A program made the translations under genes and the position numbers. 64,000 nt of DNA, from positions 1 through 64,000 of the forward strand of contig JANJTM010000034.1 in the NCBI GenBank assembly GCA_024711125.1. Reading direction: 5' to 3'. Shown piece by piece: positions 26,270 to 35,216 of the stretch (its first letter is position 1; the number at the start of each line of letters is the position of its first letter). This DNA comes from Rhodothermales bacterium (GTDB lineage Bacteria; Bacteroidota; Rhodothermia; Rhodothermales; UBA10348). The notes beneath the pieces were generated by a model. The model ran no database searches and was not told where the DNA came from. It worked only from the letters and a program-made list of their open reading frames with translations.

Positions 26270-27280
26270 ATGACGAAGAAGCAGAAGCTGGACCACGTGC
26301 TCCGGCACGGACCGCTCCCGGGCGAGACCCTCTTCCTGCCCATCCTGATGCACTTCGCCGCGCGTCACGGCGGGGTTTCGTATGCGGAATTCTGCGCCGA
26401 CCACCACGCCCGCGTGGCGGCGAACCTCGCGTGTCTCGAGCGCTTCGACCTCGACTGCGTGACGCTGATGAGCGATCCGTACGCGGAGACCAGCGCGTTC
26501 GGGGCCCGTATCGAATACCTGCCCGAGGCCGTTCCGCGCTGCCGGGACGTGCTCGTCCGGGACGCCTCGGACATCGACGCGCTGCCGATGCCGGACGTGT
26601 TCCGCTCGGAACGCTGCCTCGACCGGCTGCGCGGCGCCGAGCGCTTCCAGCGCGAACTGCGGGGCACGGTGCCCGTGATCGGGTGGGTGGAAGGCCCGCT
26701 CGCCGAGGCCTGCGATCTGGCCGACATGACGGGCATGTTCACCCTGCTGATGATGGATCCGGACGCCTCGCACCGGCTGCTGGACCACGTACTGGAGTTC
26801 GGAAAGGCCTTCGCGGCCGCCCAGATCGAGGCCGGGTGCGACATCATCGGCATCGGGGACGCGGCCTGCTCGCAGGTGGACGAGGAGACCTACCGGACCT
26901 TCGTGCGCGATCGGCATGTCGAGCTGATCGAGCACATCCACTCCCGGGGCGGAATCGTCAAGTTCCACGTCTGCGGCAATACGACGCACCTCTTGCCCTC
27001 GTTCGCGGGGCTGGGCTTCGACCTCATCGACCTCGACTGGCCGGTCGGGATCGAAGATGCCCGCGCGGCGCTGGGCCCCGACGTGCTCGTCACGGGCAAC
27101 ATCGACCCCGTGGAGGTGCTCGAACGGCCGGCCGACGGGGTCTACGACGCGTGCCGGGCGCTCGTCGACGGGCACCGAGCGGAGCGGTATGCGCTCGCCG
27201 GCGGCTGCGAGATCGGCGTGAACACGCCTCCGGACAACCTGCTGGCCATGCTGCGGGCCGCGCGATCGCACGCGGCGTAG
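26270..27280 (+). CDS. uroporphyrinogen-decarboxylase-like (MtaA/MtbA-type) corrinoid methyltransferase
   Basis: This 336-residue UroD-superfamily protein has a zinc-type site: FHVCGNTTHLL and the later GGCEIGVNTPPDN give the His-X-Cys...Cys pattern of MtaA/MtbA and of UroD-type O-demethylase methyltransferases. Haem synthesis is unlikely because the zinc motif marks methyl-transfer enzymes and the next genes are a corrinoid protein and a MetH-activation homologue. It could demethylate a substrate onto the corrinoid or take the methyl group off it. No coenzyme-M genes or MtrH-type partner are visible here. The substrate is unknown. Confidence 0.85.
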   Translation: MTKKQKLDHVLRHGPLPGETLFLPILMHFAARHGGVSYAEFCADHHARVAANLACLERFDLDCVTLMSDPYAETSAFGARIEYLPEAVPRCRDVLVRDASDIDALPMPDVFRSERCLDRLRGAERFQRELRGTVPVIGWVEGPLAEACDLADMTGMFTLLMMDPDASHRLLDHVLEFGKAFAAAQIEAGCDIIGIGDAACSQVDEETYRTFVRDRHVELIEHIHSRGGIVKFHVCGNTTHLLPSFAGLGFDLIDLDWPVGIEDARAALGPDVLVTGNIDPVEVLERPADGVYDACRALVDGHRAERYALAGGCEIGVNTPPDNLLAMLRAARSHAA

Positions 27281-27307
27281 ATTGCCCCAACCGACCGCTT
27301 CGTCGCC

Positions 27308-27979
27308 ATGGACGACCTCATCGCCCGCATTTCCCACTGCATCGAGTTCGGTAAGATCGACCGCGCCTCCCCGTATCCGCCCGACATGAAGGGCGAGGAC
27401 GGCGCCGACGAGCTGACGCGCGAGGCGCTGGATGCCGGCATCGCGCCCGATCGGTTGCTGAACGAGGCGTTCGTGCCCGGCATGGAACGCGTGGGGCGCA
27501 AGTTCTCGGAGCGCCGCATCTTCGTTCCGCAGATGCTCATGTCGGCCAAGGCAATGGACGCGGCGATGCGGCATCTGAAGCCGTATTTCCAGTCGGGCGC
27601 CGTGCGTCGCAAGGGCACGTTCGTGATCGGAACCGTCGCCGGAGACCTGCACGACATCGGCAAGAACCTCGTCGCCATGATGGTCGAGGGCTCGGGGTGG
27701 GAGGTCGTGGATCTGGGCGTCGACGTGGCGCCGTCGCGATTCGTGGAAGCCGTGCGCGCGCACCCGGAGTGCAGGGCGGTCGGGCTCTCGGCCATGCTCA
27801 CGACCACCATGACGGGCATGGCCGCGGTCGTCGAGGCGCTGCGCGCCGAGGTGCCCGGCTGCCGCGTGCTCGTGGGGGGCGCCCCCGTGAACGAGGAATT
27901 CCGCGCGATGATAGGCGCCGATTTCACCTCGCGTGATCCGCAGGGCGCCGTCGCCTACCTCGAATCGATCGCCGCATGA
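27308..27979 (+). CDS. corrinoid (cobalamin-binding) methyl-carrier protein
   Basis: This 223-residue protein of the MtbC/MetH cobalamin-module type has a helical cap at about 35-95 (LLNEAFVPGMERVGRKFSE). A Rossmann B12-binding domain follows with GDLHDIGKN, in which His115 would be the lower axial ligand. SAMLTTTM and VLVGGAPVNEEF are further family blocks. It should carry methyl groups as methylcob(III)amide between partner enzymes. It lies 27 bp after the UroD-like gene and overlaps the activator-like gene by ATGA. Confidence 0.94.
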   Translation: MDDLIARISHCIEFGKIDRASPYPPDMKGEDGADELTREALDAGIAPDRLLNEAFVPGMERVGRKFSERRIFVPQMLMSAKAMDAAMRHLKPYFQSGAVRRKGTFVIGTVAGDLHDIGKNLVAMMVEGSGWEVVDLGVDVAPSRFVEAVRAHPECRAVGLSAMLTTTMTGMAAVVEALRAEVPGCRVLVGGAPVNEEFRAMIGADFTSRDPQGAVAYLESIAA

Positions 27980-28701
27980 CGACGGTCGAAACCTGGAACG
28001 GACGCACGATCCTCGGATACGCGTTCGATCTCGCCGATCTCGCGCTCGAGCCCGGCCACCTGGAGCGCGTGATGCGCCACGACCCGGCCGAGCCCGCGGG
28101 GCCGTTCTCGGAACTGGCCCGCGAGGTGCTGGACGAGGCGGCCGCCCGATGCCGGATCCGGGGGGCGCTGACGATCGAGGAGGGACCGGTCTTCGACGAC
28201 GGGGCGCGTACGCTCTCGATCGGCGGGGACACGTTCGACGTGCACCGGATCGTGCACGGGCAGATCCGCAAGGCCAAGCGCATCGCGTTCTTCGTGTGCA
28301 CGGCCGGACCGATCGGGGAGTGGGCACGGGAGCTCGCCGCGGCGGGGGACTCTCTGCGCGCGTACGTCGCCGACGTGGCCGGGACCGAGATCGTCGAGTT
28401 CGCGGTCGACCGCATGCACCACGATCTCGGCCGGCGCATGGCCGAAGAGGGGCTGCACGTGACGAACCGGTTCAGCCCGGGCTACTGCAACTGGTCGGTG
28501 GCCGAGCAGCCGATGCTCTTCCGCCGGTTTCCCGAGGGAAGCTGCGGAATCCGGCTGTCGCCGTCGTGCCTGATGCGGCCCACGAAATCGGTGAGCGGCA
28601 TCATCGGGATCGGCGCCCGGGTGAAGCTCGCCCCATACCTCTGCACGGTGTGTTCCGACGAGATGTGCGTCTACCGGGACAAGCGACTGCTCGAGGCCTG
28701 A
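27976..28701 (+). CDS. MetH activation-domain-like protein, corrinoid reactivation candidate
   Basis: This 241-residue stand-alone protein resembles the SAM-binding activation domain of cobalamin-dependent methionine synthase. RFSPGYCNWSV is the diagnostic motif, and LSPSCLMRPTKSVSGIIGIG matches its second conserved block. A cysteine-rich end (LCTVCSDEMC) is additional and may bind metal. The likely role is reductive methylation of inactive cob(II)alamin on the neighbouring corrinoid protein. Its stop and the next start overlap as TGATG, suggesting translational coupling to the GH127 gene. Confidence 0.86.
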   Translation: MTTVETWNGRTILGYAFDLADLALEPGHLERVMRHDPAEPAGPFSELAREVLDEAAARCRIRGALTIEEGPVFDDGARTLSIGGDTFDVHRIVHGQIRKAKRIAFFVCTAGPIGEWARELAAAGDSLRAYVADVAGTEIVEFAVDRMHHDLGRRMAEEGLHVTNRFSPGYCNWSVAEQPMLFRRFPEGSCGIRLSPSCLMRPTKSVSGIIGIGARVKLAPYLCTVCSDEMCVYRDKRLLEA

Positions 28702-30635
28702 TGGCGCATTGTAGTTCCGTTATTGCACGGGGGCCACGGCTGAAACCGTTGGGTTTCGGCGCCGTGAAGCCGCTCGGCTGGTTGCAGGAGCGCCTGGTCT
28801 TCGACCTGGAGGAAGGAATTCCCGGGCATCTGGAGCGCCTCGTGCCCGAAGTGATGACGAGCGACGACCTGTACGGGCGCGACCGCCGATCCGGGGCCAC
28901 CCGCGACGCGGGCACGGACGTTTCGCCGTTCGCGGTCTCCTGGTGGAACAGCGAGTCGCAATCGAATCTGTGGGACGGCATCGTGCGGGCTGCCGTCCTG
29001 ACGGGGCTCGGCGATGCGATGGAGCGCGCACGCCGCTGGGTCGACGGCAAACTCGCCACGCAGGACGAGGACGGCTACCTCGGCATCCACGCGCCCGATT
29101 TGCGGCATCGCCCGGACGAGGAGGACGGCGACCTGTGGGCAAAAACCACGCTGCTGCGGGCGCTGCTGGCCTGGGCCGAAGGCACGGGCGACGGGCGGGC
29201 GCTCGCCGCCGCCCGGCGCGCCGTGGACCGCACGATGCGGGCGTGGCCCGCCGGGGCCTCGCACCCGTTCCGCGCGCCGGGGGTCGGGCACTCGCTGCTC
29301 TTCACCGACGTGCTCGAAACGCTCGAACGGCTGACCGGGGAGCGTGCGTACCTCGACTACGCGGCCTGGCTCGTCGCCGAGTTCGACCGGGACCGGGACG
29401 AGGATACCAGCCCGTCCCGGCTGCTCGACGCCCGTAGACCCTTCGAGGGTCACGGTGTGCACGCGTACGAGGGCCTGCGGCCCGTCGTCGCGGCGTACCG
29501 GGCCACCGGGGCGACCCGGTACGAACGGGCGGTGGCGGCGTGGGTGGCGAAAACCGAATACGCGACGGCGCCCAGCGGCGGCCCCTCGGGCGACGAATGG
29601 GTCGCCGGCCGCGCCGCCGACGCCGCCGACGTCGGGTACGAGGTCTGTTCGATACACGAGGCGCTCGATTCGTACCGCTCGCTGCTCGCGCTTACCGGGG
29701 ATCCGGCGTTCGCCGACCGGATCGAGTGGCTGCTCTTCAATGCCGCGCAGGGCGCCCGGTACCCGGATGGGCGGTCGATCGCCTACTGCAAGACCGACGA
29801 CTCGCTCTCGATGACGGGCCCGCTGCGGCCCGGTGGCGGAATCGGTGCGGGCATCGACCCGGCGCACGCCGGCGCGGGGCCCGAAACGGGCGCGCCCGTG
29901 CCCCCGCAGCGCCGGTTCAAGTACTCGCCCGTACACCAGGACGTGGCGGTGTGCTGCGCGCCGAACGCCGGGCGCATCCACCCCTATTTCGTCGAAGCGA
30001 TGTGGCTGGGGCGCCCGGACGGGCTCCAGGCAGCGCTCTACGGCCCCTGCGCGGTCCGCGCTACGGTCGACGGTGTGGCCGTGACCATCCGGCAGGAAAC
30101 CCGCTACCCGTTCGAGCCCGTCGTCCGCCTCCTCGTGGAGCCGTCGGCGCCGGTGGCCTTCACCCTGGGGCTGCGCCGCCCGTCGTGGGCCACCTGGATG
30201 CGGGTCGATGGCGTGCTCGTCGAGGGCCATCCGGAGCTCCGCCGCACCTGGCGAGCGGGCGACCACGTGCGGATCGAGTTCGGGGCGGACGTGCGCCGCG
30301 TCCCGGCCGGGGAGGGTCGCGCCCATCTCGCGTGGGGCCCCTTGGCCTTCGCCCTGCCGCTCCGCGGCCGGTCGCGCGTCGTGCGGCGTTGGGACGACGG
30401 TTTCGTCGATCGGAAGGTCTTCCCGGCCGGCCCGGACGGCTCGTCCCTCGCCCTGCCCACGGACGCGGTCTTTACCCTGCGCCGCGGTCGATGGTCTCGA
30501 CGCTCGCCGTGGCGCACGCTGCGCCTCGAGGGTGCCCTGCGCGACCTCGAAACCGGCGCGGACGTGCCGGTGCGGCTCGTTCCGCTCGGGGCGACCGTCC
30601 TGCGCCGGCTCACCTTCCGGACGACGAGGGGCTGA
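28701..30635 (+). CDS. GH127-like beta-L-arabinofuranosidase family (DUF1680) protein
   Basis: This 644-residue (alpha/alpha)6-barrel glycosidase family protein has no signal peptide. The zinc/cysteine site is visible as YEVCSIHEAL (Glu and Cys) and VCCAPNAGR (Cys pair), matching the Glu-Cys3 zinc site with cysteine nucleophile described for GH127. LWDGIVRAAVLTG and the C-terminal beta-sandwich fit the family. It should act on a furanoside or related glycan in the cytoplasm. Coupling to the corrinoid genes suggests that a methylated sugar is processed, which is inference. Its last 26 bp overlap the convergent GH13 gene. Confidence 0.85.
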   Translation: MAHCSSVIARGPRLKPLGFGAVKPLGWLQERLVFDLEEGIPGHLERLVPEVMTSDDLYGRDRRSGATRDAGTDVSPFAVSWWNSESQSNLWDGIVRAAVLTGLGDAMERARRWVDGKLATQDEDGYLGIHAPDLRHRPDEEDGDLWAKTTLLRALLAWAEGTGDGRALAAARRAVDRTMRAWPAGASHPFRAPGVGHSLLFTDVLETLERLTGERAYLDYAAWLVAEFDRDRDEDTSPSRLLDARRPFEGHGVHAYEGLRPVVAAYRATGATRYERAVAAWVAKTEYATAPSGGPSGDEWVAGRAADAADVGYEVCSIHEALDSYRSLLALTGDPAFADRIEWLLFNAAQGARYPDGRSIAYCKTDDSLSMTGPLRPGGGIGAGIDPAHAGAGPETGAPVPPQRRFKYSPVHQDVAVCCAPNAGRIHPYFVEAMWLGRPDGLQAALYGPCAVRATVDGVAVTIRQETRYPFEPVVRLLVEPSAPVAFTLGLRRPSWATWMRVDGVLVEGHPELRRTWRAGDHVRIEFGADVRRVPAGEGRAHLAWGPLAFALPLRGRSRVVRRWDDGFVDRKVFPAGPDGSSLALPTDAVFTLRRGRWSRRSPWRTLRLEGALRDLETGADVPVRLVPLGATVLRRLTFRTTRG

Positions 30636-32205
30636 TCATCACCGCGTACCCCTTCGGCCCGAGCCCCCACGGGTCGTCGTTCGATGCCGACTGCACGTCG
30701 ATAGCGCGGTAGCCGAGTATTCCGAGCGACCTCGGGTCGATCGAAATCGTCGAGTCCGAGAGGTTGGCTACCACGACCGTACGGCCGCCGTCAGCCTCGC
30801 GGGCATACGCTAGCACTTGCTGTGACGGCCCCGGGAGCGTGACGAACGAGCCCCGGCGCCATTCCGACCGCTCCTTGCGCCAGGCGATGAGGCGCCGGTA
30901 CAGGTGCCAGGTCGACGACGAATCGGCCTGCGCGCGGTCCAGTGCGAGCGTGTCCGACAGCCCCGTCGTGTAGATCGAGTTCTTCCACCACGGCCCGTCG
31001 CCGCGATACCAGGTCGCGTTGGAATCGGCCGGCGCGGTCCACGGGAAGGCCTCGCGGATCGGGATGTCGTTGGCATCCGTGCCCCACGAGCCCTGCACGC
31101 CCGGGAGCCCGAGTTCCTGGCCGTAGTAGATCGACGGCAGGCCCGGCAGCGTCAGGAGCAGTACGGCCCCCATGCGCACGAGGCGGTCGTCCGAGGCCAC
31201 TTCGCTGGCCCAACGGGAGGTGTCGTGGTTTTCGAGGAACGTCACCTGGGTCTTGCCGGCGGGCGTGCGTCGCAGGGTTTCGCTCACCACGCGGGCGAGG
31301 CGGGTGGCCGCGGAATCGGGCGCTGCGCCCGACAGCAGGTCGGTGAGCGTGAACCGTATGCCGAACGCGAACGCGGCGTCGGCCCCGGACCGCTCCATCA
31401 TGTCCTCGCCGAAGGAGGCCCAGTCGGCCTGCTCGCCCACGACGAACAGGCCCGGCCGCACGCCGCGGGCGCCGTCGAGGGCCGGTCGCCACAGGCGCGC
31501 GTAGAGGTCGGTGAACACGCCCCGGTTGTCGAGATCGTCCATGATATGGTCGATCCGGTAGCCGTCGACGCCGTCCGAGAGGTCCCCGTCGCCGTTCGGA
31601 TCGACCCACCGGGCGAAGTACCCGGCCGTCCAGGCGCGCACGGTGTCGGCGTTGAGGTCGAGGTGCACGATGGCGCCGCGTTGGTCCGGCCAGTAGGGAA
31701 GCGTCGGCTCGGCGGTGTCGATGCCGTAGAAGCCCAGCACGTTCTCGTGGGCGCTGTCGGTCCAGGCCACGAAATCGGCTGCGGGTGAGCCCGGGTTGCG
31801 CCACGCATCGTCGAGCCACGGGTGCCCGGTCGTCGCGTACTGGGTCTCCATGTCCATCAGGACCTTGAGCCCGGCGGCGTGGGCCGCGCGCACGAACGCC
31901 GCCCAGTCGTCCATCGTGCCGTACTCAGGGTCGATGGCCTCGTAGTCGGTCGGGAAGTAGTTGTGGTAGAACGGCGATTCCACGACCGGCAACAGCAGCA
32001 GGGTCGTGACCCCCAGCTCCTGCAGGTACGGAATCCGGTCGGAAAGGCCCCGCAGGTCGCCGTGCAGGTCCCCGTCCGAATCCTGGAAGCTGCGGACGAA
32101 GACGTGGTAGACGACCTCGTCGCGCCAGTCGGGCGGAGTGGGGGCCGGGGACGGTGCGCCGCACGCGGCGAGCGCGAAAACGAGCGGCAGGAAGAGCGTG
32201 CGCAT
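30610..32205 (-). CDS. GH13 alpha-amylase-family lipoprotein
   Basis: This 531-residue protein has the lipoprotein leader MRTLFLPLVFALAAC. The (beta/alpha)8 barrel begins at VVYHVFVRSFQDSDGD. Conserved regions are present: GLKVLMDME, DGYRIDHIMDD (Asp nucleophile), LFVVGEQ (acid/base Glu) and FLENHDTSRW (third Asp), so it should be active on alpha-glucans or maltooligosaccharides in the periplasm or on the surface. The start is set by the lipobox; an upstream in-frame extension is not protein-like. It overlaps GH127 tail to tail. Confidence 0.94.
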   Translation of the reverse strand: MRTLFLPLVFALAACGAPSPAPTPPDWRDEVVYHVFVRSFQDSDGDLHGDLRGLSDRIPYLQELGVTTLLLLPVVESPFYHNYFPTDYEAIDPEYGTMDDWAAFVRAAHAAGLKVLMDMETQYATTGHPWLDDAWRNPGSPAADFVAWTDSAHENVLGFYGIDTAEPTLPYWPDQRGAIVHLDLNADTVRAWTAGYFARWVDPNGDGDLSDGVDGYRIDHIMDDLDNRGVFTDLYARLWRPALDGARGVRPGLFVVGEQADWASFGEDMMERSGADAAFAFGIRFTLTDLLSGAAPDSAATRLARVVSETLRRTPAGKTQVTFLENHDTSRWASEVASDDRLVRMGAVLLLTLPGLPSIYYGQELGLPGVQGSWGTDANDIPIREAFPWTAPADSNATWYRGDGPWWKNSIYTTGLSDTLALDRAQADSSSTWHLYRRLIAWRKERSEWRRGSFVTLPGPSQQVLAYAREADGGRTVVVANLSDSTISIDPRSLGILGYRAIDVQSASNDDPWGLGPKGYAVMISPSSSGR

Positions 32206-32280
32206 GACAGGTTCGATGTCGCGGTATCCGATGGTACGAAGGGCAGGCGATGACCGCTGCCGGGTTCCGCCGGACAAGCA

Positions 32281-32305
32281 CGGGACCGTGGTGCAACCGG
32301 TCCCG
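32281..32305. terminator. stem-loop between vapC and GH13 genes
   Basis: CGGGACCG and CGGTCCCG pair perfectly around 9 nt, 10 bp beyond the vapC stop (32315, minus strand). It lacks a T-run, so it may be a Rho-type or processing signal rather than an intrinsic terminator. Confidence 0.35.
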
Positions 32306-32314
32306 CGGGCCTCC

Positions 32315-32674
32315 CTAGGCCGAGAGGCCGAGGTCCGAGGCCGCCGCGGCGAGCCGTCGATCCCGGGTGAGCAGGCGGGCCGGGGCCGACAGCGCGGCGG
32401 AGGCGAGGAGGTGCACGTCGATCCATCCTATTCCCAAGCCGTAGAGTCGATGTGCCTCGAGGAAGCGGAAGGCCTCGGCTTCGGTCGCGACCACGGCCTG
32501 CGGAAGGCTATCGAGCAGATCAAGGACGGCGCGCCTGGCCATGACTCGACCGCAGGCGATTTCGCCCACGACCAACGGGTGCATGAGGACATCCCCGTTC
32601 TCGAGCAGCTTCTGAAGCCTGAAATCCCCTCGCGCGAGGAAATCGATCCAGACGGAGGTGTCAACGAGGATCAT
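32315..32674 (-). CDS. vapC: PIN-domain toxin VapC
   Basis: This 119-residue PIN-domain ribonuclease has the acidic residues typical of VapC: Asp5 in ILVDTSVWID, Glu in VVGEIACG, Asp in GWIDVHLLAS and Asp in LLTRDRRL. It would cleave RNA, in many relatives specific tRNAs, unless bound by its antitoxin. It overlaps vapB by 14 bp, the usual arrangement. Confidence 0.93.
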   Translation of the reverse strand: MILVDTSVWIDFLARGDFRLQKLLENGDVLMHPLVVGEIACGRVMARRAVLDLLDSLPQAVVATEAEAFRFLEAHRLYGLGIGWIDVHLLASAALSAPARLLTRDRRLAAAASDLGLSA

Positions 32675-32867
32675 CCGTCGGCCCTCTTCGACGCGGCACG
32701 TACTCGAGTTGGGGCTCGGATGCGCCGAGGCGCGCGAGCCTACGAGCGCTCTCGCGCTGGACCAGTGCCCGCAGGGCTTCCCTGAGCAACTCGGTGCGGC
32801 CGGTGATTCCGCTGAGAATCTGCGCCTGCGCGAGCAGGTCGTCGTCCAGGATCACGGTCGTTCGCAT
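32661..32867 (-). CDS. vapB: VapB-type antitoxin
   Basis: This is a 68-residue protein beginning MRTTVILDDDLLAQAQ, a ribbon-helix-helix-like strand followed by helix (GRTELLREALRALVQ) characteristic of VapB. The C-terminal tail (LEYVPRR) would wrap the toxin. The start at 32867 is chosen over two upstream in-frame ATGs because family members start at this strand. Expression is probably autoregulated; an AT-rich stretch with TATGAT and TATACA on the minus strand lies at 32905-32919. Confidence 0.88.
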   Translation of the reverse strand: MRTTVILDDDLLAQAQILSGITGRTELLREALRALVQRESARRLARLGASEPQLEYVPRRRGPTDDPR

Positions 32868-32904
32868 GGCGGATGGGCGCTGGAGCATGCGCATCAATTG
32901 TGTC

Positions 32905-32919
32905 ATCATAGGATGTATA
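32905..32919 (-). promoter_or_regulatory. candidate vapBC promoter region
   Basis: On the minus strand TATACA (32919-32914) and TATGAT (32910-32905) are overlapping -10 candidates 38-47 bp upstream of vapB in an unusually AT-rich patch. No good -35 box is seen. Confidence 0.3.
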
Positions 32920-33044
32920 AGGATGGTGATTGTTCCACACTCCTACAGAGGAGGATGGACGCTTTCGTGTAACGGACCTCGCGTCGGGCCGTGTTGCGAA
33001 TCACGAAACGGACGTCGATCATGTCGAAAACCAGGGGGCTTCCT

Positions 33045-35216
33045 ATGCCAGGAGCCGTGTCAGACGCCCATCCGACCGTCCACCAGATCCTCCGTCGAGC
33101 CCTTCTGATGCTGGCCATTGCCGCGGCGGCGGCCGGGTGCGCCCGCGAGCGCCCCCACGGCATCGATCCGGCGGCCTACGCGACGTGGTCCGAGTACTAC
33201 GGCGACCCCGGGCGCAGCCATTTCTCGACGCTGGCGCAGATCGACACGTCCAACGTGGCTCGGCTCGCCGTCGCGTGGGAATACGCCAGCGGGGGCCTGC
33301 TCGACGGCGCCGGCACGCAGATCCAGCACAACCCGCTGGTCGTCGATACGGTGCTCTACGGCGTCAACGCGAGCCTCGCGCTCTTCGCGGTGGACGCGCG
33401 CACCGGGCGCGCCCTCTGGACCGTCGAGCCGACCGGCCCCGCCCGCCACGGGCGGTCGCGTGGGCTCCTGCGCTGGGTCGCTCCCGACGGCGCGGCGTCT
33501 CGCATCTATTTCGCGGCCGGGTCCTTCCTGTACGCCGTCGATCCGGAGGTGGGGCGGCTCGATCCGGCGTTCGGCGATTCCGGCAGGGTGGACCTGCGCC
33601 AGGGCCTCGGTCGCGACCCGGAGCGACTGCTGGTTTCCATGAACACCCCGGGGGCGGTGTTCGAGGATCGGCTCATCGTCGGTTCGGCGCTGGACGAGGG
33701 ACCGGGCGCCGCCCCGGGGACCATCCGGGCCTATCATGCACGGACGGGCGAACTGCTCTGGTCCTTCCGCACGATCCCGCTGCCCGGCGAGCCGGGGCAC
33801 GAAACGTGGCCGGCCGACGCGTGGACGTATACCGGCGGAGCCAACTCGTGGGCGGGCATGTCGCTCGACCCGTCGCGCGGCCTCGTGTTCGTTCCGACGG
33901 GATCGGCGGCGTTCGACTACTACGGCGGCGACCGGGCCGGGGACAACCTGTATGCTAATTCGCTCCTCGCGCTCGACGCCCGCACGGGCCGGCTCGTGTG
34001 GCATCACCAGTTCGTCCGGCACGACATCTGGGACCGGGACCTTCCGGCCCCTCCGAACCTCGTCATGATCGAGCGGAACGGCCGCCGCATCCCCGCCGTC
34101 GCGCAGATCACCAAGGACGCGCACGTGTGGGTCTTCGACCGCGAAACCGGCGAGCCGCTCTTTCCGATCGGGGAGTTCGTCGTGCCGCCGTCGACGCTGC
34201 TCGGGGAGCGGGCGGCGCCGAAACAGCGTTTTCCGACACTTCCCGAGCCGTTTTCGCGCCAGGTGCTGACGGCCGACGACCTCTACAGACCGGAATTCCC
34301 GGCGTACGACAGGCCGGACTCGCCGACGGTCGGCGAGCGGTTCGCGGGCATCACCTCGGCGGGACAGTTCGTTCCGCTCGACACGGCGGGGGTCGTGATC
34401 TTCCCCGGGCTCGATGGAGGCGGGGAGTGGGGCGGCGCGGCCGTCGATCCGCAGCGCGGCCTGCTCTACGTGAACGCGAGCGAGATGGCGTGGGTCTTGC
34501 GGCTCGGTCGCATCGGCGCGGACGCCGATCCGGCGGCGACGCTCTTCGCCCTCTCGTGCGCGCGCTGCCACGGCGGCTCGTCACCGTTCTCGGCGGCGGC
34601 TCCGTCGCTCGCCGGGGTCGCGGAGCGGCTGTCATCCGACTCCATGGCATCGGTCATACGGTACGGGCGGAACGCCATGCCGGCCCACCCCGAACTGGGC
34701 GACGGCGAACTCGCGTCGCTGGTCGCCTTCGTGCGCGGCGACCCGGCCGTGGCCGACACGACCCGGCCGAAATCGGCCCGTCCGACGCTTCCGTACGGGA
34801 TCACGGGGTTCGAGCGGTTCCTGGACGCGGCGTCCAAGCCGGTCGTGAAACCGCCGTGGGGCACGCTCACCTCGATCGACCTGAACACCGGCGAGCATCG
34901 CTGGCAGGTTCCGCTCGGGGACGACGACGACATCGACGACCCGCGGTGGCCGGTGACCGGCACCGAGAACTACGGGGGACCGGTCGTCACGGCCGGCGGG
35001 CTCGTGTTCATCGCGGCGACCCGCGACGAGAAGATCCGGGCGTTTCACGAGCGTACGGGGGAGCTGCTCTGGGAAGCGCCGCTGCCGGCCGGCGGGTACG
35101 CGACGCCTGCCACCTACCAGGTCGACGGGCGCCAGTACGTGGTGATCGCGTGCGGAGGCGGCAAGATGGGCACACCGTCCGGCGACCGGTACGTGGCGTT
35201 CGCGCTGCCGGAATAG
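33045..35216 (+). CDS. PQQ-dependent dehydrogenase lipoprotein with inserted cytochrome c domain
   Basis: This is a roughly 723-residue quinoprotein dehydrogenase with an eight-bladed propeller: blades start at WSEYYGDPGRSHFS and repeat phrases such as LFAVDARTGRALW, HARTGELLW and IDLNTGEHRW. A class I cytochrome c segment (LSCARCHGG, haem at about residue 504, with MPAHPEL as the Met-ligand region) is inserted near the end. Substrates of this family are sugars or alcohols; glucose-type is likely but unproven. The leader AIAAAAAGC is lipoprotein-like. I prefer ATG 33045, which has AGGGGG six bases upstream; ATG 33021 is possible. Confidence 0.9.
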   Translation: MPGAVSDAHPTVHQILRRALLMLAIAAAAAGCARERPHGIDPAAYATWSEYYGDPGRSHFSTLAQIDTSNVARLAVAWEYASGGLLDGAGTQIQHNPLVVDTVLYGVNASLALFAVDARTGRALWTVEPTGPARHGRSRGLLRWVAPDGAASRIYFAAGSFLYAVDPEVGRLDPAFGDSGRVDLRQGLGRDPERLLVSMNTPGAVFEDRLIVGSALDEGPGAAPGTIRAYHARTGELLWSFRTIPLPGEPGHETWPADAWTYTGGANSWAGMSLDPSRGLVFVPTGSAAFDYYGGDRAGDNLYANSLLALDARTGRLVWHHQFVRHDIWDRDLPAPPNLVMIERNGRRIPAVAQITKDAHVWVFDRETGEPLFPIGEFVVPPSTLLGERAAPKQRFPTLPEPFSRQVLTADDLYRPEFPAYDRPDSPTVGERFAGITSAGQFVPLDTAGVVIFPGLDGGGEWGGAAVDPQRGLLYVNASEMAWVLRLGRIGADADPAATLFALSCARCHGGSSPFSAAAPSLAGVAERLSSDSMASVIRYGRNAMPAHPELGDGELASLVAFVRGDPAVADTTRPKSARPTLPYGITGFERFLDAASKPVVKPPWGTLTSIDLNTGEHRWQVPLGDDDDIDDPRWPVTGTENYGGPVVTAGGLVFIAATRDEKIRAFHERTGELLWEAPLPAGGYATPATYQVDGRQYVVIACGGGKMGTPSGDRYVAFALPE

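Noticed and set aside
26270-27280. HemE uroporphyrinogen decarboxylase
   Set aside because: The zinc-type HVCGN...GGC motif and corrinoid neighbours indicate methyl transfer.
32281-32305. Strong intrinsic terminator
   Set aside because: Good stem but no T-run in either direction; kept only as a low-confidence stem-loop.
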